Source of the DNA: a virus
Virus record (IMG/VR): IMGVR_UViG_3300023096_000001
Coordinates: 1-64,000 of that record
Strand: one strand, 5' to 3'
Length of the DNA: 64,000 bases
Shown here in pieces: positions 15,950 to 22,191 of the stretch (the stretch's first letter is position 1; every line of letters begins with the position of its first letter). Made by a program: the position numbers and the translations under genes. A model generated the notes under the pieces. The model was given only the letters and a program-made list of their open reading frames with translations. It did not search any database and was not told the origin of the DNA.

Positions 15950-16108
15950 TTATTTTAAGTTTTCCTCTTCAAGGTCTTCCACGACAAGAACCCTTCCGCT
16001 GGGGAGCTTTTCTGTCTTGACCAGGTCTTTATTGATCCAGTTCCAAACCGTTCGGTAGCTCACTTTTTTCAAGACCGCGTACTCTTTTATTAAATAGGTC
16101 GTCTTCAT
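15950..16108 (-). CDS. Excisionase/MerR-like small HTH protein, 52 aa
   Basis: ATG at 16108 to TAA at 15952-15950. The product reads TTYLIKEYAVLKKVSYRTVW, then NWI, GRVLVVEDLEEEN. This is the winged-HTH layout of excisionase-type (HTH_17) proteins: a helix-turn-helix with an aromatic after the turn, then a GR.L...ED wing. It is the first gene after the perfect promoter at 16112-16141 and sits directly before the antirepressor. Likely a small transcription regulator. Confidence 0.78.
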   Translation of the reverse strand: MKTTYLIKEYAVLKKVSYRTVWNWINKDLVKTEKLPSGRVLVVEDLEEENLK

Positions 16109-16111
16109 ACA

Positions 16112-16141
16112 CAAATTTAAATAAATTTCACATTAATACAA
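16112..16141 (-). promoter_or_regulatory. Promoter for HTH-antirepressor operon
   Basis: On the minus strand TTG (16141-16139), 19 nt, then TAAATTTG (16119-16112). Perfect Bacteroidota -33/-7 match with ideal spacing. The ATG at 16108 follows almost at once, so the leader is very short or the transcript leaderless. Confidence 0.72.
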
Positions 16142-16161
16142 ATTATTTCACAGATATTCTT

Positions 16162-16389
16162 TCAGTCAATCCTTTTCGCGTCTTCCTCTTCCCAATCCAC
16201 GCAAGGCACATCCTGCTCGCCAAGATACCTGCCGTTGCGCCAGTACAATTCGAAATATTCCACAGAGCGGTCCTGTAGGACAATACGCTGATGATACCGC
16301 TCCAACCCGCACACACCACATTTCTGCGGCTTAAACCCGTTGGGGATGTCTACCGGGTTGGGGTGATCCTGCCAAAGGTGCGCTCTCAT
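16162..16389 (-). CDS. Hypothetical CxxC protein, 75 aa
   Basis: Contains CGVCGLERYHQRIVLQDRS, a single zinc-knuckle-like pair near residue 24, and a WRNGRYLGEQ beta hairpin. It overlaps the upstream gene by 4 nt. Function unknown. Confidence 0.65.
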   Translation of the reverse strand: MRAHLWQDHPNPVDIPNGFKPQKCGVCGLERYHQRIVLQDRSVEYFELYWRNGRYLGEQDVPCVDWEEEDAKRID

Positions 16390-16700
16390 GGTAATGTTAT
16401 AATTAGTTCAATGTTGTCAATGCTGATGTCCATATCCCATTCTTCCGGGTCTAATTGATGATTTGATGGATATGAAACCGTATGGATATCACATTTATAT
16501 ATGCCTTTCTGTAAAAGTAATTTTTCGCTCTCTTCCTTAGGAAGATTGTCTGATAGAAATATACCATCAAAAATATCTAGCTCAATTAGGTTGGGTATGC
16601 TATGGATCAAGGCCCATTCGCCAGTATCCGTTGAAGAGATCATACATTTAAATGTACTCTCCTTGGTTCGTCCGAAAATGTTAAATGTATCTATGCTCAT
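16386..16700 (-). CDS. Hypothetical protein, 104 aa
   Basis: Mostly beta-rich, acidic protein with alternating I/L and D/E near its end (DMDISIDNIELIITLP). No family recognised. ATGA overlaps on both sides support real coding. Confidence 0.65.
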   Translation of the reverse strand: MSIDTFNIFGRTKESTFKCMISSTDTGEWALIHSIPNLIELDIFDGIFLSDNLPKEESEKLLLQKGIYKCDIHTVSYPSNHQLDPEEWDMDISIDNIELIITLP

Positions 16701-16906
16701 GGTTTATTAAATAATTCTTTAGGGAAATATAATCTATCAGTTAATCCTATCATAGGTATATGAAATTCTTCACCAATGCCCACTAAAGAGACTTTTTCAC
16801 CTTCAACACTCCTTAGCTGATAACGTTTATCATGCGATAACCAATTAGCTTCAAAAGGCGGTATTTCAATGTCTTTTTTGACTACTACATAATCACCTGT
16901 ATTCAT
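16697..16906 (-). CDS. Small SH3-like hypothetical protein, 69 aa
   Basis: MNTGDYVVVKKDIEIPPFE, then YQLRSVEGEKVSLVGIGEEF and a final IPMIGLTDRLYF. The strand order is that of a small beta barrel. Function unknown. Confidence 0.66.
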   Translation of the reverse strand: MNTGDYVVVKKDIEIPPFEANWLSHDKRYQLRSVEGEKVSLVGIGEEFHIPMIGLTDRLYFPKELFNKP

Positions 16907-17184
16907 GATTTCTTAAAATTTTTCTTATTCGCCAACCCTTTATAATACCGCACCTTTTCGCGTAAGCTCGTGATCGAGTCATTATTCTCTTCGATGACCT
17001 TTTCCAGGGCAATCCGCTCCTGCACATTCCACATGATGATTTCATTCTTTTCGCGGAGTATTTTGTAGTGATGCCACGCGCGAAGGGAAAACCCGACAAT
17101 AGCTGCCGTTGTAACGCATACACACCAGTATAGCTCCCAGCCCACGTAATTCTGATTTAAACTTTTTAAGAATGATGTCCACAT
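16903..17184 (-). CDS. Membrane-anchored coiled-coil protein, 93 aa
   Basis: One membrane segment (about residues 16-36, WELYWCVCVTTAAIVGFSL), then a basic stretch and a long coiled coil (45-85). This layout resembles inner-membrane spanins of the Rz type, which link to an outer-membrane partner during lysis. That is only a possibility: no partner or endolysin is seen nearby and the gene lies in an early region. It overlaps the next gene by 4 nt. Confidence 0.66.
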   Translation of the reverse strand: MWTSFLKSLNQNYVGWELYWCVCVTTAAIVGFSLRAWHHYKILREKNEIIMWNVQERIALEKVIEENNDSITSLREKVRYYKGLANKKNFKKS

Positions 17185-17258
17185 TGGTTTCTTTGAATGC
17201 TCACCCCTGAAAGGGTGAAGATGAGTAATAGATAAATAATGATAGAGAAGGTGATCAT
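17166..17258 (-). CDS. Possible 30-aa membrane peptide
   Basis: The ATG at 17258 follows the stop of the upstream gene by 2 nt. The product (MITFSIIIYLLLIFTLSGVS...) is a single hydrophobic helix with a short basic tail. It overlaps the start of the coiled-coil protein by 19 nt. Short and weakly supported. Confidence 0.35.
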   Translation of the reverse strand: MITFSIIIYLLLIFTLSGVSIQRNQCGHHS

Positions 17259-17260
17259 GG

Positions 17261-17503
17261 CTAGCTCTGTTTAGGATATACCATTGTTAAAAGAGGCATC
17301 ACAAAAGGGATCGCTTCGTGTCCCTGTCCATACTTTTCAATAACTTCATTCACCGCTTTCGTGGGGCACGAAATAAGGGCTTCTGAGACAATATCGCCTT
17401 GGCTGTTATGCAGCACGCTGGACCGAAAAAAGATTTTGCCACCGTGCTGTGTGATGGTGTCAGGCAGAGCCACTTGGCTCAAGAGCATTAAGATTCTTTG
17501 CAT
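17261..17503 (-). CDS. Hypothetical protein, 80 aa
   Basis: Starts MQRILMLLSQVALPDTI; hydrophobic N-terminus but no clear signal peptide. No family recognised. Confidence 0.58.
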   Translation of the reverse strand: MQRILMLLSQVALPDTITQHGGKIFFRSSVLHNSQGDIVSEALISCPTKAVNEVIEKYGQGHEAIPFVMPLLTMVYPKQS

Positions 17504-17578
17504 GATTGTTTTTGCTTAGATACGACAATTCATTCAACTTTAAAAGGTGACTGCTGAAAACGGTAATATGTTAAAAAT

Positions 17579-18541
17579 TTACTTTTTCTTGAAAACGTAT
17601 GCAGGTATTGAGCTTGTCAAATAAGTGACTGGAATTGTACCAGAGCTGAGGTAACGCAGATTCTGTACTTTCAATTGTTGCTTCGTGTACGTCTTCAAAT
17701 AGTTGACTCCCTTAGGAATTTCTAAATAATCCCTGTTTGGAAGTTTAAATTCAGACATCACCTCACGAACAATCATGTACCCGAATAAAAAAGCGCCTTT
17801 TAAAAAGCCAAAAGTTTCATCATGATAAAGATGGCGCTCTTTTTCGGGGATGATGACGTATTTTCGACGATACTCCATCAAGCCGGCTTTTTGCCAGATC
17901 TTTTTATACTTACGTCCTGTGGTCTCAGACTTTCTACCTGAATGCTTTGCAATGCCTTTATTTGATATACAAACTTGTCCTCGAGACTTCTTTCCGCCCT
18001 TAGCTTCATACGCGTCCAATTTCCTTTTCACGCCTGCGCCAAGGTCAAATTTCCCAGCTCTGTTTTTCAATGTTTCGAGTTCGAATTCCTTCTGGACATG
18101 TTTGTATACCATCTTCAGCACTGAAATTACTGAGATAGACCTTAATAGTATTTTCGTTTCGGCTAGTGTTTCTCCAGATGTTGCAGTGACACATTTGCCG
18201 GTTATAAAAACCCCTTTGGAAGGGTACAATTTATTCAGGGTTTTACTGCCTGACAGGAAAATGTGTCCGTCACGAAATTGGACGACTTTTTCTTCTGTCA
18301 GAATGTTTAAATGAAATTTCAAGGCATTCAAAGATATGCCCATCTTTTCAGCGAGCTGCCTCTTGGAGGTATTGTAAAGAATAGGGTGCTTGTAAAGCCT
18401 TCTCATTTGCACGTAATAAGCCAATGTCCCTAAGAGATTCTTGTTGTAGAAGTCAGTCCACATCATACAAGGCAGCTGAACATTCTTTTTAGAATGCTTT
18501 TCGGTTAATTGATTCTTTTTACGTTTTAGCTTTTTTAACAT
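17579..18541 (-). CDS. Two-HTH DNA-binding protein, candidate replication initiator or regulator
   Basis: 320 aa from the ATG at 18541, chosen over a GTG at 18553 because AGGGTGG lies at Shine-Dalgarno distance. The N-terminus is very basic. A first winged helix at about 55-95 reads SKRQLAEKMGISLNALKFHL and ends in a short wing; a second HTH-like part lies at about 195-225 (ISNKGIAKHSGRKSETTGRKY). The two-winged-helix layout is like plasmid/phage Rep proteins. The leader contains two interleaved 12-bp inverted repeats, one covering the Shine-Dalgarno-like site, and a perfect promoter (18696-18725). Initiator versus transcription factor cannot be decided from sequence alone. Confidence 0.75.
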   Translation of the reverse strand: MLKKLKRKKNQLTEKHSKKNVQLPCMMWTDFYNKNLLGTLAYYVQMRRLYKHPILYNTSKRQLAEKMGISLNALKFHLNILTEEKVVQFRDGHIFLSGSKTLNKLYPSKGVFITGKCVTATSGETLAETKILLRSISVISVLKMVYKHVQKEFELETLKNRAGKFDLGAGVKRKLDAYEAKGGKKSRGQVCISNKGIAKHSGRKSETTGRKYKKIWQKAGLMEYRRKYVIIPEKERHLYHDETFGFLKGAFLFGYMIVREVMSEFKLPNRDYLEIPKGVNYLKTYTKQQLKVQNLRYLSSGTIPVTYLTSSIPAYVFKKK

Positions 18542-18544
18542 AGC

Positions 18545-18692
18545 AAAAGCCACCCTAAGTAAGATTAAGCATTGAGTGAGTTTTGCGAAAACAATCAGAG
18601 CTAATCAGGGTGGCTTTTCAGATGCTGTAAATATGGGTGATCCGGTGATCCAGATGAAAAAGCTAATCTATTTACTCTAAATTGTTTTCGCA
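18545..18692 (-). promoter_or_regulatory. Interleaved inverted repeats, predicted RNA pseudoknot over start region
   Basis: Minus-strand order: TGCGAAAACAAT (18692-18681), AAAAGCCACCCT (18618-18607), ATTGTTTTCGCA (18595-18584), AGGGTGGCTTTT (18556-18545). Segments 1 and 3 pair perfectly over 12 bp, as do 2 and 4, so the stems interleave as in an H-type pseudoknot. Segment 4 contains the AGGGTGG in front of the ATG at 18541. The same repeats could also serve as DNA operators. Confidence 0.72.
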
Positions 18693-18695
18693 TTT

Positions 18696-18725
18696 CAAAT
18701 ATAATCAATACCGGCATACTTACAA
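18696..18725 (-). promoter_or_regulatory. Promoter for the two-HTH gene
   Basis: TTG (18725-18723), 19 nt, TATATTTG (18703-18696) on the minus strand: a perfect Bacteroidota promoter. Transcription should begin near 18690, at the first arm of the interleaved repeats, giving a leader of about 150 nt. Confidence 0.75.
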
Positions 18726-18734
18726 AAAATATTT

Positions 18735-18914
18735 TCAATACTCGTCAAGCTCCCTCCCTTCGCAGGATTCCCCTTCGAGAATATCCGCCAAAAACAGGGC
18801 TGCTGCAAAAAGTCCCAGTGCCAGGGTGAACCCTTCCCGTTGCTGTTCGAAGATGATCATCCCGAAAAGGGTCAGCGCGAAAAGGAGAAGCGAAAGGGGT
18901 TTTAGTAGTTTCAT
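18735..18914 (-). CDS. Small membrane protein, 59 aa
   Basis: ATG at 18914, overlapping the upstream stop as ATGA. Two hydrophobic segments (LLKPLSLLLFALTLFGMII; TLALGLFAAALFLADIL) and a short acidic tail. No family recognised. Last gene of a run of tiny overlapping membrane or basic proteins. Confidence 0.68.
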   Translation of the reverse strand: MKLLKPLSLLLFALTLFGMIIFEQQREGFTLALGLFAAALFLADILEGESCEGRELDEY

Positions 18915-19114
18915 GGCTTCGTACGCTTAAATTTTTCTGTCACAAATTCTGAATCAATCAAGAATAGAAACCCTATACATCCAGCTAAAACAACTACCGT
19001 CCCAATCAATATGCCTGCCCAGAATACGGTATACCAAAAGGTGGCACAGAATATAAGGGCACAAATAAGCATAGCCCAAAATGCTAAATCAATATTTTCT
19101 CTATCTTGTTTCAT
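18911..19114 (-). CDS. Two-helix membrane protein, 67 aa
   Basis: Hydrophobic segments at about 8-28 and 30-52 (MLICALIFCATFWYTVFWAG; IGTVVVLAGCIGFLFLI), charged ends. No family recognised. Overlaps neighbours at both ends. Confidence 0.7.
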   Translation of the reverse strand: MKQDRENIDLAFWAMLICALIFCATFWYTVFWAGILIGTVVVLAGCIGFLFLIDSEFVTEKFKRTKP

Positions 19115-19262
19115 CGGTCGTAGATTTTAAAAAGAGTAAAACTGATATTATTAAAATAAACACAAACAACCCTGTAAAATTTCCCGTATAAGGCGAGATA
19201 AACCCAAGGGTAGACACAAACAGCAGAAACGCGGAAAGGTTGCGTAGGTCAGAGTTTCTCAT
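19101..19262 (-). CDS. Small membrane protein, 53 aa
   Basis: ATG at 19262 to TAG at 19103-19101. Two hydrophobic stretches (AFLLFVSTLGFI; GLFVFILIISVLLFL). Overlaps the next gene by 14 nt and the previous by 4 nt. Confidence 0.66.
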   Translation of the reverse strand: MRNSDLRNLSAFLLFVSTLGFISPYTGNFTGLFVFILIISVLLFLKSTTDETR

Positions 19263-19435
19263 GGTCTATGTTGTTTACGAGCTTTCCTTTGCGCTTTCCT
19301 TTTTGCAATAGTCTTCTTGTCAGGGCTCGGTTTATTGGGGTTTCTTTTCCTCATACTTAGGTCGATGTTGTTGCCACTTGACATAACAGCGCCCATCAAG
19401 GATAATAATCCTAAAGTGTCTTTGATGCTGCTCAT
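19259..19435 (-). CDS. Small basic protein, 58 aa
   Basis: ATG at 19435 overlaps the upstream stop. A short hydrophobic N-terminus is followed by a lysine/arginine-rich tail (KKTIAKRKAQRKARKQHRP). It could bind nucleic acid or sit at the membrane; no family recognised. Confidence 0.62.
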   Translation of the reverse strand: MSSIKDTLGLLSLMGAVMSSGNNIDLSMRKRNPNKPSPDKKTIAKRKAQRKARKQHRP

Positions 19436-19557
19436 TTTGATTTTTGTTTAGCGTTTTTAATGACAAAGCTGCACGCCCAAAGAAGCAGGCATAAAGCGGT
19501 AGAGATCTGAAGCACTTCAAGTAGCTCCTCTCCGTGAGATAATAAAATTCCTGACAT
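19432..19557 (-). CDS. Small membrane peptide, 41 aa
   Basis: ATG at 19557. An acidic start (SHGEELLEVLQ) precedes one hydrophobic helix (STALCLLLWACSFVI) and a lysine tail. Linked by ATGA to the gene downstream. Confidence 0.62.
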   Translation of the reverse strand: MSGILLSHGEELLEVLQISTALCLLLWACSFVIKNAKQKSK

Positions 19558-19563
19558 GGTTAA

Positions 19564-19803
19564 TTATTTTAATCGTACAAATCCCAAAATTTCCCTAAAT
19601 CCATCTAAGTTGTCATAAGAGGCCGTTATTTTCCCATTAGGCGACTTAAAAATAGATATTTCAATATTATAACAATAATCAGGTTTGAAGTAAAACTCAT
19701 TAAACTTATAAAGCTTTCTTGTCCTGTATAGTTTTTTTGCAAGCCTCAATTCTCTGGGATAATTTCTCCTGTCGCTTACTGTTGCGAAATAACGCCTTCT
19801 CAT
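19564..19803 (-). CDS. Hypothetical basic protein, 79 aa
   Basis: Rich in R, K and Y (LRLAKKLYRTRKLYKFNEFYF), then a beta hairpin (GKITASYDNLDGF). No family recognised. Overlaps the upstream gene by 4 nt. Confidence 0.6.
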   Translation of the reverse strand: MRRRYFATVSDRRNYPRELRLAKKLYRTRKLYKFNEFYFKPDYCYNIEISIFKSPNGKITASYDNLDGFREILGFVRLK

Positions 19804-20027
19804 AAATATTTTTGTGCGATAAGAATAATTTTTTCGTAATCCTGTATTTTAACCTGCATGTCGCGGATAAACCCTTCGACGGAATCCGTCCGGGGTACCT
19901 GTGCAGATTCATCTTTGAAACCTTCTGCCCATAATTGGGCTTCAAGGTCGAGGCGATTTTGGTTCTGAGTGCTCATATCGACTTGATTTATCGGTTTTAA
20001 GTGATTTGAAAGTGTTTCGAATAGCAT
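19800..20027 (-). CDS. Hypothetical protein, 75 aa
   Basis: First clear gene after the promoter at 20276-20307. The ATG at 20027 follows an AT-rich leader; an internal ATG at 19976 (MSTQNQNRLDLEAQL) is an alternative. Helical and acidic; the C-terminal part reads as a coiled coil. Confidence 0.62.
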   Translation of the reverse strand: MLFETLSNHLKPINQVDMSTQNQNRLDLEAQLWAEGFKDESAQVPRTDSVEGFIRDMQVKIQDYEKIILIAQKYL

Positions 20028-20270
20028 AATTTTAAAAGGTTAGCACCTGCCCGAAGTTGCGTCTTCGGCGAGACCTCTTACGCGGGAGGCACAGGTTGGA
20101 AATTATCCGCATTGATGTTGGCATCAAGAATCTTTTCAGATCGGAAGTTGTTACCTTGCAGCGGAAATGTCTTAAAAGTTTCACCCCTTTCAAGCGCGTG
20201 GTTCGCACGGCTTATCTTTACTTAGGGCAACATGTCAAAGAGCGTTTCAGGAATCTATTTCCCTTTTGTT
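20028..20270 (-). promoter_or_regulatory. About 240-nt structured leader
   Basis: Between the promoter and the ATG at 20027 the minus strand contains a hairpin at 20192-20213 (AAGC-CGTG/CACG-GCTT) and a possible three-way junction at 20045-20096. The junction's stems are ACCTG/CAGGT (outer), CCTC/GAGG and CCGAAG/CTTCGG. A protein-like frame also lies here (20078-20221), so the stretch is either a structured leader, a damaged gene, or both. Confidence 0.45.
20078..20221 (-). other. Protein-like 47-codon frame after ATG-TTG-CCC-TAA; no canonical start
   Basis: An open minus-strand frame ends at TAA 20080-20078 and reads like a real protein (RANHALERGETFKTFPLQGN, then NFQPVPPA). It contains no ATG, GTG or TTG. 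Just upstream, in the same frame, an ATG (20233) is followed by only two codons and a TAA. It may be a pseudogene with a premature stop, or start at ATA or GTA. Confidence 0.4.
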
Positions 20271-20275
20271 CGTTA

Positions 20276-20307
20276 CAAAGATACTTCATATAATTTCATA
20301 TAAACAA
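20276..20307 (-). promoter_or_regulatory. Promoter for the minus-strand leader
   Basis: TTG (20307-20305), 21 nt, TATCTTTG (20283-20276). The spacer contains one copy of the 16-bp direct repeat TTCATATAATTTCATA, so a protein bound there would block the promoter. Confidence 0.68.
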
Positions 20308-20330
20308 ACATTATTTCATATAATTTCATA
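20285..20330. repeat. Two perfect 16-bp direct repeats, candidate operators
   Basis: TTCATATAATTTCATA occurs at 20285-20300 and 20315-20330, 30 bp apart, about three helical turns, so the copies face the same side. Each is itself a tandem of TTCATA. They lie between the minus promoter (20276-20307) and the plus gene at 20351. Confidence 0.68.
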
Positions 20331-20350
20331 ATTCAGAATTCGTCTAAATA

Positions 20351-20509
20351 ATGGAACTTCAGCAGCTACTTAAAAAAACAATTATCCTCTCAAAAGCCCA
20401 ATTAAAGCAGGTCATCGAAGACAGGGCCGCTGCTGAAAGGCAGAAACTTTTGCTCAGGCGTGTGAAAGATAGTTTAATTCAGGAAATTTTCGAAAAGAAA
20501 AACCCCTAA
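20351..20509 (+). CDS. Small helical protein on opposite strand, 52 aa
   Basis: ATG at 20351 to TAA at 20507-20509. A charged helical protein (KAQLKQVIEDRAAAERQKLL). It is a single plus-strand gene inside a minus-strand block, with direct repeats upstream and a bidirectional terminator downstream. This isolated arrangement suggests a stand-alone regulator or small interaction protein; no family recognised. Confidence 0.6.
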   Translation: MELQQLLKKTIILSKAQLKQVIEDRAAAERQKLLLRRVKDSLIQEIFEKKNP

Positions 20510-20532
20510 AGAGGGGCGCTCTGAAGGGGTTT
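20500..20532. terminator. Bidirectional terminator
   Basis: AAACCCC (20500-20506) pairs with GGGGTTT (20526-20532); on the minus strand it is followed by TTCTTTT. It lies between the convergent genes at 20351-20509 (+) and 20553-20771 (-) and can end transcription from both. Confidence 0.62.
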
Positions 20533-20552
20533 GCTTGGTTAGGTTAATAATA

Positions 20553-20771
20553 CTACTTTTTAAACTGTTTGATCTCCAAAAGATCCGCACACTGTTCAAT
20601 AATTTGATCCAATTCCTGGATTCTCCTTGCCGCGAGATTCTTTGAAAGTGTTTTTAATGACGGATCCACCTTCAAGGCTTTCTTTAAGAAATACCGGGCG
20701 CATTTTTCTGCTTCTGAATGCTGCCTTGCAAGGAGCTGCGCTGGTGGGATGGAGGTGTATTTAGGGTTCAA
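20553..20771 (-). CDS. Hypothetical helical protein, 72 aa
   Basis: Alanine/lysine/leucine-rich helices (LLARQHSEAEKCARYFLKKA). No family recognised. Last gene of the run ending at the bidirectional terminator. Confidence 0.62.
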   Translation of the reverse strand: MNPKYTSIPPAQLLARQHSEAEKCARYFLKKALKVDPSLKTLSKNLAARRIQELDQIIEQCADLLEIKQFKK

Positions 20772-20962
20772 TATTTAAATATAGTGGGTTCGTGCATGGT
20801 GGCATACATAAACAATTCTCTGTATTGAGTTAAATTTAAGAGACATAACTTATTCGTGCCGTAATTTTTCGTAATCGTAGTCCACTCGTCTTGCTCATTC
20901 CAATCTAACATATAGTAATACGACCTTGCTACGACTTCAGATCCATCTGCTAAAGTTTTCAT
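20768..20962 (-). CDS. Hypothetical protein, 64 aa
   Basis: Compact, with W and Y in strand-like runs (SYYYMLDWNEQDEWTTITKN). Overlaps the next gene by 4 nt. Function unknown. Confidence 0.62.
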   Translation of the reverse strand: MKTLADGSEVVARSYYYMLDWNEQDEWTTITKNYGTNKLCLLNLTQYRELFMYATMHEPTIFKY

Positions 20963-20965
20963 GCT

Positions 20966-21823
20966 TTACTGAATTTTGAAACTCCCAACATACTTCACCC
21001 CAATGCTCACTTTCTCCGGCAGAATAATTAAGACATTCTTCCAGGAAACACCGTCTAAGGAATATTCTACATTCATCTGCTTTAAACCGCTCACCTCTTT
21101 CAGGGTAAACGAGACAGAAACCGTTTCAGGGTCTGTTTGTGAGAACGTAAGCCCTTCGTAAGAAACCCCGCTCTCGCAGTTGTTCAAACACCCCCTTGTC
21201 GCAGCTCCCAGCGCAAGCGGATTGGGCGGGTTGCCTTGATAGCATAATTTAATGTCTTTAGAGCTGGTCAGCACGCCTGAAAGGTTTAAACCCGTTGCTA
21301 CTTTGATTAAACCGGTCCCGGTGACAAGTTCGGTACCGTTCAGGTTCAACCCTCTGGCGTCCACGCTGCTGCATCCTTCCATCGACAGATTGCCTCCGTT
21401 CAGGTTTAAATTCCCTTCAACAATCGTCCTGCCGGAAACTTTATAGGTGACATTCTTGCCGCCCAGCTCAAGGTTGCCTTTTACCAGGTGCGTGCCCTTG
21501 TTTTGCAGGTAAAGCATGGTGCCCGTCAGGATCACATCTTGAGAGGTAAGCAATCCTTCATTGATAATTGTGGCATTATTGGCCGGTTTTAGGCGGTCTG
21601 AGAGGGTTAAATCTCCAGAGCTAAGCACACTCACCTTCAACGCTGATCCGCTGACAGGAACGAATGTTTTCACGGTTGTTTTTCCTGGCACAGTAAGCTG
21701 TACATTGTACCAGACAAAGATTGTGTCGAAACTTCCCGCTGGCAGGCTGTAATCGGTTTTCGCGGTCAGGTTGCTCCCGAAAGAGGGAAACGCGAAAAGG
21801 ATAAGGATGAGTAGTTTTTTCAT
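20966..21823 (-). CDS. Secreted beta-rich (beta-helix-like) protein
   Basis: 285 aa. The N-terminus is a clear signal peptide (MKKLLILILFAFPSFGS). The middle (about 90-190) repeats short N/G/L-rich units (LNLNGG, LNLNGT, LNLSG) like a beta-helix or adhesin. The C-terminal ~80 residues form a beta-sandwich-like domain (SVSFTLKEVSGLKQMNVEYS). No lipobox is seen, so it is exported to the periplasm or beyond. Exported phage proteins often alter the host surface or block superinfection; the role here is inference. Confidence 0.72.
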   Translation of the reverse strand: MKKLLILILFAFPSFGSNLTAKTDYSLPAGSFDTIFVWYNVQLTVPGKTTVKTFVPVSGSALKVSVLSSGDLTLSDRLKPANNATIINEGLLTSQDVILTGTMLYLQNKGTHLVKGNLELGGKNVTYKVSGRTIVEGNLNLNGGNLSMEGCSSVDARGLNLNGTELVTGTGLIKVATGLNLSGVLTSSKDIKLCYQGNPPNPLALGAATRGCLNNCESGVSYEGLTFSQTDPETVSVSFTLKEVSGLKQMNVEYSLDGVSWKNVLIILPEKVSIGVKYVGSFKIQ

Positions 21824-22191
21824 GATTGAATTAAATCAAGTGCTCTTTGTAATCCATTTTCCAATGCCTCTTCGTAGGAGTTATGGTCATACGTCCAGTA
21901 TCCTGTATTTTCGGTGTCATCTTTCACGTTTAGGGCAACACTCCAGTCGCTGAAATTGTCGGTTGTAATTTCTATGTGGATGTTGTGAGTTTCCCTTAGC
22001 CAAGACTGCAGAACAGATTGACTTGGAAAGCAGATTCTGTTATACCGATCCAGTTCCGAATTTTTACCTATTGCCCCATTTATCCAAACATCTCCTGTTT
22101 TTGGTTCCACAGATTTTCTGTAATATTCGTCAAATCCTTTTTCTTTGGCTAGAACCGCTGTTTGTGTTAAAGCTATATAATCTTCCATCAT
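21820..22191 (-). CDS. Conserved phage protein, 123 aa
   Basis: Its C-terminus (YEEALENGLQRALDLI) and the DYIALTQTAVLAKEKGFDE start match a small protein family I know from Bacteroidota phages, without established function. Overlaps both neighbours by 4 nt. Confidence 0.7.
   Translation of the reverse strand: MMEDYIALTQTAVLAKEKGFDEYYRKSVEPKTGDVWINGAIGKNSELDRYNRICFPSQSVLQSWLRETHNIHIEITTDNFSDWSVALNVKDDTENTGYWTYDHNSYEEALENGLQRALDLIQS

Noticed and set aside
18682-18930. An 82-aa plus-strand frame
   Set aside because: Complement of the 59-aa membrane protein and the promoter region; the minus-strand reading fits the operon and its ATGA overlaps.
20041-20100. A known riboswitch class in the structured leader
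   Set aside because: The hairpins do not match the conserved core of any class I can recall (purine, TPP, THF, preQ1, fluoride); left as an unassigned structure.
2946-20233. Recoding of TAA as a sense codon
   Set aside because: Many well-supported genes, including the portal (stop 42357-42359) and the antirepressor region genes, end at TAA with a next gene directly following, so TAA acts as a stop; two in-frame TAA cases are better explained by decay or unusual starts.
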